A stretch of DNA of 64,000 nt from Warburgia ugandensis (Eukaryota; Streptophyta; Magnoliopsida; Canellales; Canellaceae). The stretch lies in contig CP141128.1 of assembly GCA_035236585.1 (NCBI GenBank), positions 37,926,684 to 37,990,683 on the forward strand, in the 5' to 3' direction. Under the pieces are notes generated by a model. It had not been told where the DNA came from and ran no database searches. It saw only the letters and a program-made list of their open reading frames with translations. Position 1 is the first letter of the stretch; each line of letters opens with the position of its first letter. The position numbers and the translations under genes are program-made. Positions 43,367-53,689 of the stretch are shown here, piece by piece.

Positions 43367-45030
43367 GTGGATTTGATCCCTCTGTACCATATTTTGTATT
43401 TTTGTTGTTTTCTACATCACTCATATTCATTTTAGGTCCTACTTTTAAAACATTGAGGACAATGTTTCTCTCAAGTTGGGGGGTGTAGAATTCTAGCAAA
43501 TTATAGTTTTTATTTTTATTTTTAAGTGTTTTTCCTTGTTTTAAAAAAAAAAATGAAAAATGTTAGGTCATTTCCTATACTATGATGAGAATTGGATTTT
43601 CTGAAGTATAATCTAGATAACTTTAGCTTATTAATGGAATTGAATATGATTAATTCATCATTTTACTCATTTTCTAAAGCATTCTATGAAAGCAAAGTCT
43701 CAGATCACATATGTACACGTAGTTGCATATAGATAGTCTAAATTGATAAGTGGCTATAACTTAGAGATTCTGAAGAAATTCAGTGGAGACCTATAACCTA
43801 AGTGAGTTTTTCGAGCTATTATTCTTTTTTGAGAGGTTATAAATATTCCTAATTTTCTTCAGCATGCTTAAAGAAAATTGATCCCAAACTCTTAATTTTG
43901 GCTAATTACCTGAATAATTAGAATATTACCTTTAAAATTCTAGAAGTTCATTGAATTTGATAGATTATAGGAAACCTAGAAAATGATTTAGGCCATCCTT
44001 GTTTTAACCTAGAGACATAAAGCCTACCCAGAAGTATTATTACCACTAGTTAGCCAACTTGAGCCTTTAATATAAGCCTTTTCTTTGGCCAACCAAATTA
44101 CCCTTTACCCATATTAACCCAGTATAAATTATCCATTACCCATTTTCTTTGAAAAATAAGTTAGAGAGGAATGAAGAAATACCTTTTAGTTGTAATGAAA
44201 GTAGAAAGTGGATATCAAGAAAAGAAATATTCTTCAAAGTGATTCAAAAGTACTGAAATAGTCTGAAAAAAAAAAAAAAAAAAAAAGTTTGAAGAATGCA
44301 AAGAAAAGTGAAAGAAAAAAAAAAGAGAAAGAAATATTCACTTCATCAAAGAAAGAAAGAATTATCAACTTTAGAAGACCTCTACTTATTTGTTGAAGAA
44401 ACTTTGAATATCCTTATACCCTTTCTTTGGTACCTTGTCCTAAGCCTACGTTTCATCCCAGTTAAAGACCTATTGATTCTAGGATGAAAATAGTCTTGAT
44501 GAGGAAATGAATGGATAGGATCTAAAAGGCTGGTATTTCTAAATATTCAAAGGTAATGGCATCTATTCCAAAGGGATCAAAATAATAAAATTCCTTAGTA
44601 ACTCCCATTTTTCATGAGTACATGTGAGAAAATTTTGCTTTTATTGACTCAACTCACATAATTAAAAGAGAGATATGATTTGACCCCTCTATCTGAGAGA
44701 TTCTGTTTTTGAGCGTATGTCATTAGTGAGGCTTGAAGTCAAAATATATTTCAGATGGAGTTCAAAAGTTAGAAGTTTACTTAGAGATTAAGATGATTCT
44801 ATATGTAAATTGTACATGCACACACTCACTCTGAGATTCGAGCTTAATTGGAATGACTTTGGCATATGGGTAGGGTTTTGAATTCTTCAGTCATTTTTAT
44901 TAGTATGCTAAAGTGATGTAATTTATTGAAGATAATTCTCTAAGGAAAAAGAGGAGTTGACTTAAAAATAAAATTTGAAATCTTAAAATTTGGTTTTTTG
45001 CATGTTTTGCTTGGGACTAGCAAAATGCTA
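43367..45030 (+). other. 3' non-coding region of the Athila-like element
   Basis: No envelope-like ORF was found. A CAAGTTGGGGGGTG at 43472-43485 resembles a polypurine tract, 1.5 kb before the one next to the 3' LTR. A run of 21 A is at 44266-44286, followed by A/G-rich DNA; the frame 44296-44487 comes from that composition. Confidence 0.65.
44266..44286. repeat. Poly(A) run of 21 bases
   Basis: An uninterrupted run of A in the 3' region of the Athila-like element, next to AAAGAAAG repeats. Confidence 0.9.
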
Positions 45031-45039
45031 GTTAGGGGG
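45031..45039 (+). other. Polypurine tract of the Athila-like element
   Basis: GTTAGGGGG directly precedes TGTATTAAGTG, the start of the 3' LTR. Confidence 0.7.
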
Positions 45040-45476
45040 TGTATTAAGTGTTCAATTTTAGTCAAAATACCCCTAATTTAGCATTCAATTTGATCATCTA
45101 ACCATTCAATTTTACAAAACTTAGCTTGATTTTGAATTTAACTCCAATTGACCATCCAAACTATAATTTGTCAAAATCAACGATCAAATGATCATTAGAG
45201 TTAATTAAATGACTAATGTACGGTTTAGATGATTCTAATTTAGTTTTTTCTTTTGCAGATTAACCAAAAGAAGCGTTAATGGATACGATTAAAAATTAAC
45301 AGTGCAAATCATCTTAAAGGGCAATGGATGGGCCAGATCACCCATGAAGATGGATGTGATAGTTTCCTAGAAGATAATTGAGCTCAAGTGGAAATCATGG
45401 ACAAAAAGGGCAACTTGCAAATCTGTAGGAGTTTCCAAAGTCAAGAGAGGGGACCCAAATTAGCAAGGAGCAAAAC
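45040..45476 (+). repeat. 3' LTR of the Athila-like element, truncated
   Basis: Matches the first 440 bp of the 5' LTR. Most differences are single transitions. It ends in AGCAAGGAGCAAAA; in the 5' LTR the same bases lead into the pyrimidine tract, but here unrelated CATCTCCATC follows. About 2 kb is missing. Confidence 0.9.
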
Positions 45477-47239
45477 ATCTCCATCTTCATCTTCATCTTA
45501 TTAGCATTGTGGGCCTCATAAAAAAAGGTCCCAAAATACAACATTAAGCAAAAATAATAATTCTCACTTACTCTTTCTGGAAGGCTTGACCTCCATCCTT
45601 GAAGTTAATAGTTATGTAGCAAGACAAACTGAGCTATTCCATTTTATTGCTTTAACTTCTCAAAATTATAGAAGTTAATGACTAAAAATCTAGGTTGTTA
45701 CAAACATCAGAGTCATAGCTTGGTTATGGGGTTGGAAGGTGTTATACACCAAACCCACCTTGTCCAAAAACTAGTATCTACTAGTTGTGTTGGTTAGGCT
45801 ATCTTAGGTTTAAGAGAGAGTTGAAGATTGTTATACTATGTTTTTCTGATTTCTATATCAGAATGAAGCATGAGGTATTGAAATATGTTAAAATACAAAA
45901 TTAAGGAAATATTCTTGGATCAGGTAGACCTGAAAGTAGTCCCTCTTGATATTTGGAGTAGGGAAATCCATTGGGATGATTTGTAAATAAGATGATTAAA
46001 CCATACTCCTATCACACTCTCTATTGAGAGAATCCATCCTATTATAGAAGTATGGAGAACCTTCAACGAATATGTGGAGGGTTCTAGGGAAAGGAGAGTG
46101 CTTGATCCTCTCCTTCCCCTCTCCTTTAGAGGAAGTCTCTACTCAACTAAGAAATTATACTAGAACGAAGGAAATCTATTCTAAAAAGTAGGACATAATT
46201 AAATGCCTATTTTATATTCAAAGTTACTCTAAATGCAAGAAAGTGAGAAATTAAATAAGAGAAGAGCCAAGTAGAGGAATACGAAGACTAGAACACCACA
46301 TAACATTACTAAGAAATCATATGTTTATGGTATGCTCTTAAAAAGACTCCTCCTTTGAGAAAATTTGAATTAGAAATTCCCTTAGGATATTGTGACATGG
46401 TATATCATTCTTTCACACTCTAATAGAGTTTTGTTGGCCTTTTGGGGATTATGAAAACCTTGAGAGAGAATTTTAGGAATGTAGCAATGTTAAGCATTGC
46501 TTACCTTTGCTCTTGGATGGCACCTTTTTATATAACATTCCAAGGGTTATCTTCAACCAATCCAAATGTAATATCTATATCTTTTTGGCTAGTTGTTTGC
46601 GTCATGCAGCTGCATGACCCTAGGTCTTGTCACATGACAAGGTCATGAGGCTGCATAGACACATCATAATTTGAATGATTCCATCATCTTTTGGAAGGGT
46701 GCACAATTACAGAGATTTTTGCTTGAATCATTGCATGCCTACTTTTAAGAACATGCGGCCACAGCATGATTGTTCCAAAAGGACACTTATCCAAATGATG
46801 TAGATACAAAGGTGATTCATGCAATGTGAAAGATGTATGACATGTAGCCAAATGATATTTCTATCTCTACTCAATATTTTTCATCCTCTTGATTTTGCAA
46901 GTCCTTTTGATCGAGTTTTCTTTACAATTCGGAATGAATGAGATCCAAAATTAAATGTAGATCATCAGTGGGGATTTTTTTACTTTGTCTTGTGATGATA
47001 AAAAAAAAGTTAAAATCTGGTGTTTATAGTCATTATGAAAAAAAAGAAAAAAAGAAAAAAGAAGAGAACTTGTGTGAATAGTTCTCTCCATCCATGTCAT
47101 TTGGATCATATCATGATAGTACTCCACCCATGCAACAATGATTCACAACTCGACAATATCATCTGTAGAAAAGGTGGTTATCACTATTGCCATTCCCAGT
47201 ATAAACTTTTGCTTCCCTTGAATACATGTCGATGACTTC
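45477..47239. other. Unassigned AT-rich region
   Basis: No gene or known repeat recognised. Palindromes at 46601-46641 are listed separately. An A/G-rich patch is at 47038-47070. The frame 46442-46648 (plus, 68 codons) has no recognisable motif. Confidence 0.5.
46601..46641. repeat. Two adjacent palindromes
   Basis: GTCATGCAGCTGCATGAC (46601-46618) is a perfect 18-base palindrome. CTTGTCACATGACAAG (46626-46641) has 7-base arms around CA. GTCATGAGGCTGCATAGAC follows at 46642. Such a cluster may mark a terminus or a protein-binding site. Confidence 0.7.
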
Positions 47240-48154
47240 AATTTACAATCCAGCCCACATTGAAGTACACTCCAGCTACTTCATCACCCACAACATTGGA
47301 TGATTTCATGCCTTCAAGTTTGAGAACCATCAACCAAGATCTCTTGAAAGTTAGAATAGCACAATGGTCAAAGTGACAGAGGCTCTAGAAATTAACCATG
47401 TCACTTTCAAAGTCACACAGCTCCTTTAGTATTTGTATAATTTTCCTTTTCAACATGGAGATGACATCGTTGCTGCTATAGATGCACCACTCATTATATT
47501 ACAAGAGAGTGGTCAATGTAGATCCTCATGAAGCTAATCACCAAAGAGAAGACACAATTGTAAGGGCACATATCCACCATCCTAAGTATATCGTAACTCT
47601 TATTTAGGACATTCAGCCTGTACCTCAATTACATGAGAAGGTTTTTGAGCATATGATGCTCATGGAGTTTACAATTAGTAAGAGTATCCATGATTCCACA
47701 CAAGATGGGCAAGTATTTGCCTTTATTCAATGTAGTTTAACCCAATGTTTCCCCACTAAGGGCAGCAATGCATTGATTTTTATGACTCAAGTTTGTAATG
47801 CTAACACTTCCCAAAAATATCAACTCAGGTTAAGGTTAAGATGACAGTTACCAATTAGAGAGGCATCTCCACCATGACCCCACCCACAATAACAACTAGT
47901 TCTAAGCAATGTGATGAAGGAAAAGTGTGTACTTCATTCATTCAATAAATGTTTGTGCACATTTAAAGAATTTCCACCTTCTATAAACATATATGATGCA
48001 CTTCTGATGCCACCTAAGTTGTGACATCCAATTATTAATAATTTAAGAGGTCATGATTTGCAAAACGATGAACTTCAACAAGTGAATATGGGAAAATATG
48101 ACTATATAAGTGCTTTCACCTCCACCACTTTCAATGATAATGATCTTCAGTTTG
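47240..48154 (+). pseudogene. Possible Tat-type gag-pol remnant (left of insertion)
   Basis: It directly precedes the insertion at 48155, on whose far side Tat-type protease and RT continue (53690-55840). It is broken by stops in all frames. Translated pieces show no clear motif, so the assignment rests on position alone. The frame 47653-47844 is the longest piece (63 codons) and is not diagnostic. Confidence 0.2.
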
Positions 48155-48596
48155 TGTAACATCCTTGGTTTTTAAATCTAAATTTAAGTAAATTTTGAAT
48201 TATATTAAATCAAGATGAAAAAAGAATTTTAAATTTCTTGGTTTTGATTTCTAGAAAATGAGATTTTTATAAGCATTAAATCAAGTGTTAAAACCCCAAT
48301 ACTTGGACTGCACTTAAATAAAGGATTCCAATGATACTAAGAAAGCTTAGAAGAAAAAGCCATGAAGTTTACAAGTGAAGGGTATTTTGGTAATTTCACT
48401 AAGTGGGCCTCACTAAATCATGGCATTACTAGGGTATAGGAGACATAATAATATGATCAAATGAATTTACAATAGTTTAAAGACTTAAATCATAGAATAA
48501 AATATTTTATACTTAAATATCATAAAAGTAGGGGCTAGAATTGATACTAGCACCCACCCTTTAAGTCAGTCAACTTTAGTCAACTATTAAGGGATG

Positions 48597-48726
48597 CAAG
48601 AAAGAAAGAAATGGGAGAAGGAAGAAGAAGAGGAAGAGGAAGGAAGAAAGATGAAGGAGAAGTAGGACAAGAAGGAGAAGGAGGATGACAAGAAGGAGAA
48701 GAAGAAGAGAAGGAAAAGGAAGAAGA
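48597..48726. repeat. Purine-rich tract
   Basis: About 130 bases almost entirely A and G, with GAAGAAGAAG and GGAGAAGG motifs. The frames 48580-48903, 48587-48817 (minus) and 48685-48873 (plus) are translations of this tract. Confidence 0.85.
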
Positions 48727-49039
48727 AGCCGTGACATCGTTCATGTCCTTGCCGACAAGGAGAAGAAATTTGACAACAGTGAAATGGGGACATTGAACAC
48801 AGGTGCCCTTCGAGCAAAGGATGGCAAGGATCAACAACCCAAACCTTTCATCATGTTCGATGGAGTACCATGACCAAAAGTATTTTGGTTTCATGCCAAT
48901 CAATGGAGAAACTGCACTAGATAGAGGGAAGCAATGGAGCGCGTGAATTGTCTCCTGAAAATAGTCACTGCCATTTTTGCTAGCAACGATCCATGCTTAA
49001 AAAATTGTCAAAAAGGTAAGAATCTTCCATATTTCACTC

Positions 49040-49880
49040 CAACTCATCCAGAATAGTGGTCCACCCACAAACGAGGTCAAGCCAAATTAAGGAAATCCAT
49101 CCATGATCAATCATCTCAAACAATGATCTAAGCTTAGAATTGCATGCATAGAGGTAAGATCAAAAGATTTGATTGTGGATTGGACCAATTTTTTTGAATT
49201 GATATGAAGCATGTTAGATCTAGAAAAAAATATATTAATAGAGATTGTTCAATCTATAACTAGATTTGATTAAACAATCTTAATCGTAGATCTGTCACTA
49301 TAGATTCTACAGTAAAATAGTATATTTGAATTACATTGAGTATGATATCTCTATGTTACAATGATCAATCATTGATCAGAGTTCTTGATTATCAATTAGA
49401 ACTTTAGTCATTGATCTATAAATAGGAAACCCTAATCTAACGATCAATTGTTAGATTAAAGGTTAGAACATGGATTTATAGAATGGATAGCGTATTAGGG
49501 AATGATTGGAACCGTTGAGTCAAAAGTACAATATAATGGAAGACACATAGTTATATATTGTTTTCTAAGATTGATGTATGATCAATAAGTTATATTAAGA
49601 ATAGATTTTCTTACACAATGTGTAGATTGATGTGTGGTTGAATTGGATGAGTGGAAATAGGATCGTATGAAGCTGAAGAAAAAAGCTAGTGGAATTGATG
49701 AACTCGCCAAATGAGCTAGGTTTTTTAATATCCTTAAATTATCTATGCATTTAGTTAAATTATTGATCTAGTTATATTAACATGTATATAGTTAGATACA
49801 TTTTATAAATAGATTTTGATAAATAGATAATGGTATTGTTACAATTAGAAATACATCACTCTTTATGGATGATAAATGAT
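49040..49880 (+). repeat. Inverted repeat copy 1 (copy 2 at 52178-53100)
   Basis: Reverse complement of 52178-53100 with indels. Landmarks: ACATCACTCTTTATGGATG at 49851 versus CATCCATAAAGAGTGATGC at 52221, and GATTGATGTGTGGTTGAAT at 49626 versus ATTCAACCACACATCAATC at 52450. Confidence 0.75.
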
Positions 49881-50638
49881 GTATCCTTATTGATATTCTT
49901 CCCTGCTTAGTGGAATTTTGTCCTCAAAATTTTTTCATGTTATCTTTCAAATAATTCTGGAAACATCATCATCTCATCATGAATTCAAGTTCTCATAATT
50001 CCTTTAATTTGAAAAAATCCTTAATAATTACTTGATTCCCAACTTCAAATTCTAAACATTTATGCCACTTGTTATCATAATTTTTTTTGTCTACTTTAAA
50101 TAATAAAGAGCCACTTTAGCTAGCACTCTAATACTGGCCTTTTCTTGCTAACACATCAACTTTGTAATGTAATTTTTACTCATTTAAGCAACCTCACCAA
50201 ATCTTTAAGGTGAACATAACAATTATCAGTTTTCAATCATGAGTAATATAATTTACCTTATGCTTCTTCAATTATCATAATACATGATCATTTTCTATTT
50301 CTTTTATTTTCCCTAATTTCTCTATTTGTTATCATATTTTCTAACTTAAGGTCAAAATATTCCATGCAAACAAAAGTTCAATGGTCAACCAAATTCATCA
50401 TTAGGTTTGTCCAATTATATCTCGCATAATTTTATGAACTATACTCGACATCTTTCAAGAGTTATCTATGTTCTTAGTTGAATATACTATTTATATAGTC
50501 TTATACTCTAGTTCTTTTATTTAAGAACTACATTAATCTCATGAGAATATTCTTACTCATACCTTATCAATCGACATTCATTCGTTGACTGTATATGATT
50601 TTTAGACATGTTGGATTTGCTTTGAGAGGATTAAGTGA

Positions 50639-50650
50639 GCTCCAATACCA
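50639..50650 (-). other. Degenerate primer-binding site
   Basis: GCTCCAATACCA differs at two bases from GCTCTGATACCA of A1. As in A1, the bases AT separate it from the LTR start (TGTAATGACTC at 50653). It shows a minus-strand element with its 5' LTR to the right. Confidence 0.65.
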
Positions 50651-51523
50651 ATTGTAATGACTCTATTTTTTTTTTTTTATTATAACTTTTTCTTTACTCT
50701 TAAAATGCAAATAGCAAAAAACATTTTTCAAACTTTTCATAAAACCTGAGTGTCATCCCTACAACAAAAATACATTTCAGAGATTTTAAAATGTGATGAA
50801 TTTATATTTAACATTTTTCAGGATTTTATTCAATTGCAACTCATAGTCCAATGGCATAAATAAATATACATACATGAGATAAAATAGAAGTCATACTTAC
50901 ATTTTCAGCATAATCTCTTGCTACTGTTGTCCATGTTCAAGGTTCCTTCTGTCTTGAGCTATTTTTCCTTCAAGTCAATTTCTTCAAACTTGAGACATTG
51001 TAAATGAATTACAATGTCTCTACAATCCTTTGCTTGGAACATCAATTTGGTAATTTAAATAAAGCCAAATACAAATTGGATATCCGAGCCATTTATTCTA
51101 AGGAACAATATACCCTCATACATTCTTAACCATGCAATAAAATTCATATTAGATACATCTCAATTCATTTCTAGTAATTTTATATCATATCATCTCATAA
51201 TATTATATCAACTCCTATTATAGATAAATCCATATCATGTTATCTCATTAGCTATCAACTTAGGATGTAGACAAATCTATGCCAAATCATCTCAAAATCT
51301 AACAGCTCGTAATCTACTTAAAGTATGTTTTAAGCATATGTAATGTAATTAGCATAACAAAAATCCTATTCAGAATTTTATCTATCTATATACAATATCA
51401 GTGCATGTAAAATCACAAGATATCTATGTAAAGGATAATCCATACTGTCAATATGCATATATTAGTAATAAAATAATAAAAATTTAATTTAATAACAGAA
51501 AAATCCACACCACATCAAAATGA

Positions 51524-51660
51524 GAGCATATGAGCTCACCACTGGGAAATCCATGCTAAATACATTTCTGAGCATATTACTCACCATAAACAAATCCATG
51601 CTAAAAACATATTTGAGCATATTAGCTCACTATAGGCAAATCCATGCCAAAAATCAAATC
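51524..51660. repeat. 46 bp tandem repeat, three copies
   Basis: Units begin at about 51524, 51570 and 51615. Each has GAGCATAT, a CTCAC block, then AAATCCATGC. More diverged units seem to lie at 51225-51300. Confidence 0.8.
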
Positions 51661-53689
51661 TCAGAACAAATCATACATGTAAAAATATTTCACATTCATC
51701 TTAGCCTAATCACAACTATACTATAAGAACTTAGAAGCCCGCCACCTAAAAGCATATTAGTGCCTCTTATCCCTATCCTCATTAGCTACCCTCATCAGCC
51801 GCCCTCCTAGGCCACCCTCATCAACTACCCTCCAATATAACTCATGAATTAAAATTTGGTTGCATGCAAGAAGACAATCACACGGTGAAATACAAATCAT
51901 GAGTGAAATCACAACTCTACATCAAATTGAAATGATATATCAAATCATATGAATTGCATATATGGAATTCAAGTGTTAGTATTTCTAAACCAATACTTTA
52001 ATAGTGAAATGAACTATTCCTCTCTTCTTCTTCTTTTTCTCAAACCTTGCACATTTAACACATGCAATGTGATTCCACTAATAAATCACTAATAGCACTT
52101 CCAATATAAATAGAGACTCTTTCTCTTAATCGGTGTAAATCATAGTCTCAAATAATCCAACACCATTATCACAAAAAGGATACACATAATCTATTTGCTT
52201 TATAAAGATACAGTATTTATCATCCATAAAGAGTGATGCATTTTTAATTGTAACCATATCATTTATCTGTTTGTTAGAATCTATATATAACATGTATTTG
52301 ATGAGATGCATGTTAATTTAACTAGACCAGTAATCTAGTAAAATCCAAATATGTGAATAGTTTAAAGATGTTAAAATAACCTATCTCACGTGCCAAGTTC
52401 ATCACTAGCTTTTCCTTCAGCATAATATGATCCAATCTCCAATCATCCAATTCAACCACACATCAATCTACGCATCATGTAAGAAAATCTATTCTTAATA
52501 TAAATTATTGATCATACATCAATATTAGATAACTGTATATACATCTATTATTAGATTGTGTTTTTAACTCAATGGTTTAGGTCATTCCCTAATTTGCTCT
52601 CCATTCTATAGATCCATGATCCAACCTCTCATCTAATAAATAATGGTTAGATCAGAGTTTCCTACTTATAGATTAATAATCAAAGCTCTAACTAAAAATT
52701 TGGATCTCTAATCAATGATTGATCACTATAAGATAGAGATATCATACTTAATTTAATTCAAATATATTGTTTTACTATAGAATCTATAGCAATTAGATCT
52801 GCATCAGAGATTGTTTGATCAAATCAAGCCATAGATCAAATATTCTCTATACAATCTATGTACATTTATATCTAAATTAGGTGTTGATATAGTTAGATTT
52901 AAGATCTAGTGTTCAGATCTATTAATTTTCCTAGATCTAAAATGTGCCGTATCAAATCAAACAAAATTGAAGAAATCCATTGTTGAATCTTTTGATCTTA
53001 TCTTATCCATGCAGTTCTAAGCTTAGATTATTGATTTAGATCATTGATTATGGATAAATATCCGAGATCTAGTTCGATCTCATTTGTACATTTTTACCAC
53101 TATTTTGGATCGTCAATCTAGCCTTCTCCAACCAACAAAATAAACTTAGTGGCTTTACTAATTGGGACACGATAAACACATTGCATAGTTCATATCATGA
53201 AGAGTGATAGTGACCATCATTGATCAGAGGTGGAGGCATTTTTGAATGGTCCAAAAAACCTCTAATTTGACCTTGGTTGGTTTGGATGTATAGATCAAGT
53301 GAAATAGAACCTAAAATTATCTTCTTGTTGTCATTAGGACATTGACGATGACTAGAAAATGAGATTTTTATCAACATCAAACCAAGTGTTGATACCTCAG
53401 TAATTAGATTTTACTCAAGAAAAGGATTCTAATGATACTAAGAATGCTGAAATTGAAACTTAGATGGAAAAGTTATGAATTATACAAGTGAAGGATATTT
53501 TGGTAATTTTGCTCGATGAGCCCCACTAGTAAAACTTCAAAGGCTAGGTGGATCAAGTGCTTGTCACCATCTTTGACTAGATCATCACATTAACAAGGTC
53601 TAGGAGACATAATAACGTTGTCAAATGAATTTAAAATAGTTTAAAATTTAGGGATATTATAGTCTGGCATGAAATCGGCAACAAATCCC

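Larger units (their letters stand above)
34174..45476 (+). mobile_element. Athila-like Ty3/gypsy element, defective
   Basis: On the plus strand: 5' LTR (34174-36604), tRNA-Asp-type primer site (36614-36631), leader, gag (37773-39251), protease (39252-40202), RT-RNase H (40304-41957), integrase (41967-43366), a 1.7 kb non-coding 3' region, polypurine tract (45031-45039) and the first 437 bp of the 3' LTR (45040-45476). The primer type, gag and integrase without a chromodomain are typical of the Athila lineage. Many Athila elements carry an envelope-like ORF after integrase; none is visible here. Stops and frameshifts occur in every gene. The 3' LTR breaks off at 45476, where AGCAAGGAGCAAAA meets unrelated DNA. 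Confidence 0.9.
48155..53650. mobile_element. Rearranged LTR retroelement
   Basis: Parts: LTR-like sequence opening TGTAACATCC (48155 to about 49885), an internal remnant (about 49886-50638) whose left end TTCCCTGCTTAGTGGAATTT resembles the A2 sequence next to its polypurine tract, a degenerate primer site (50639-50650), and an LTR beginning TGTAATGACTC at 50653 (minus-strand element). Segments 49040-49880 and 52178-53100 are inverted copies, while 48240-48520 and 53350-53650 are direct copies. A simple two-LTR element cannot give this pattern, so inversion or nested insertion took place. No coding region is left. Confidence 0.5.

Noticed and set aside
43367..45030. Envelope-like gene after integrase of the Athila-like element
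   Set aside because: I looked for a long frame with a signal peptide and transmembrane segment; only a 63-codon frame in A/G-rich DNA (44296-44487) is present.
48580..48903. Overlapping ORFs rich in Ser/Phe or Arg/Lys/Glu
   Set aside because: They are translations of a purine-rich tract (48597-48726).
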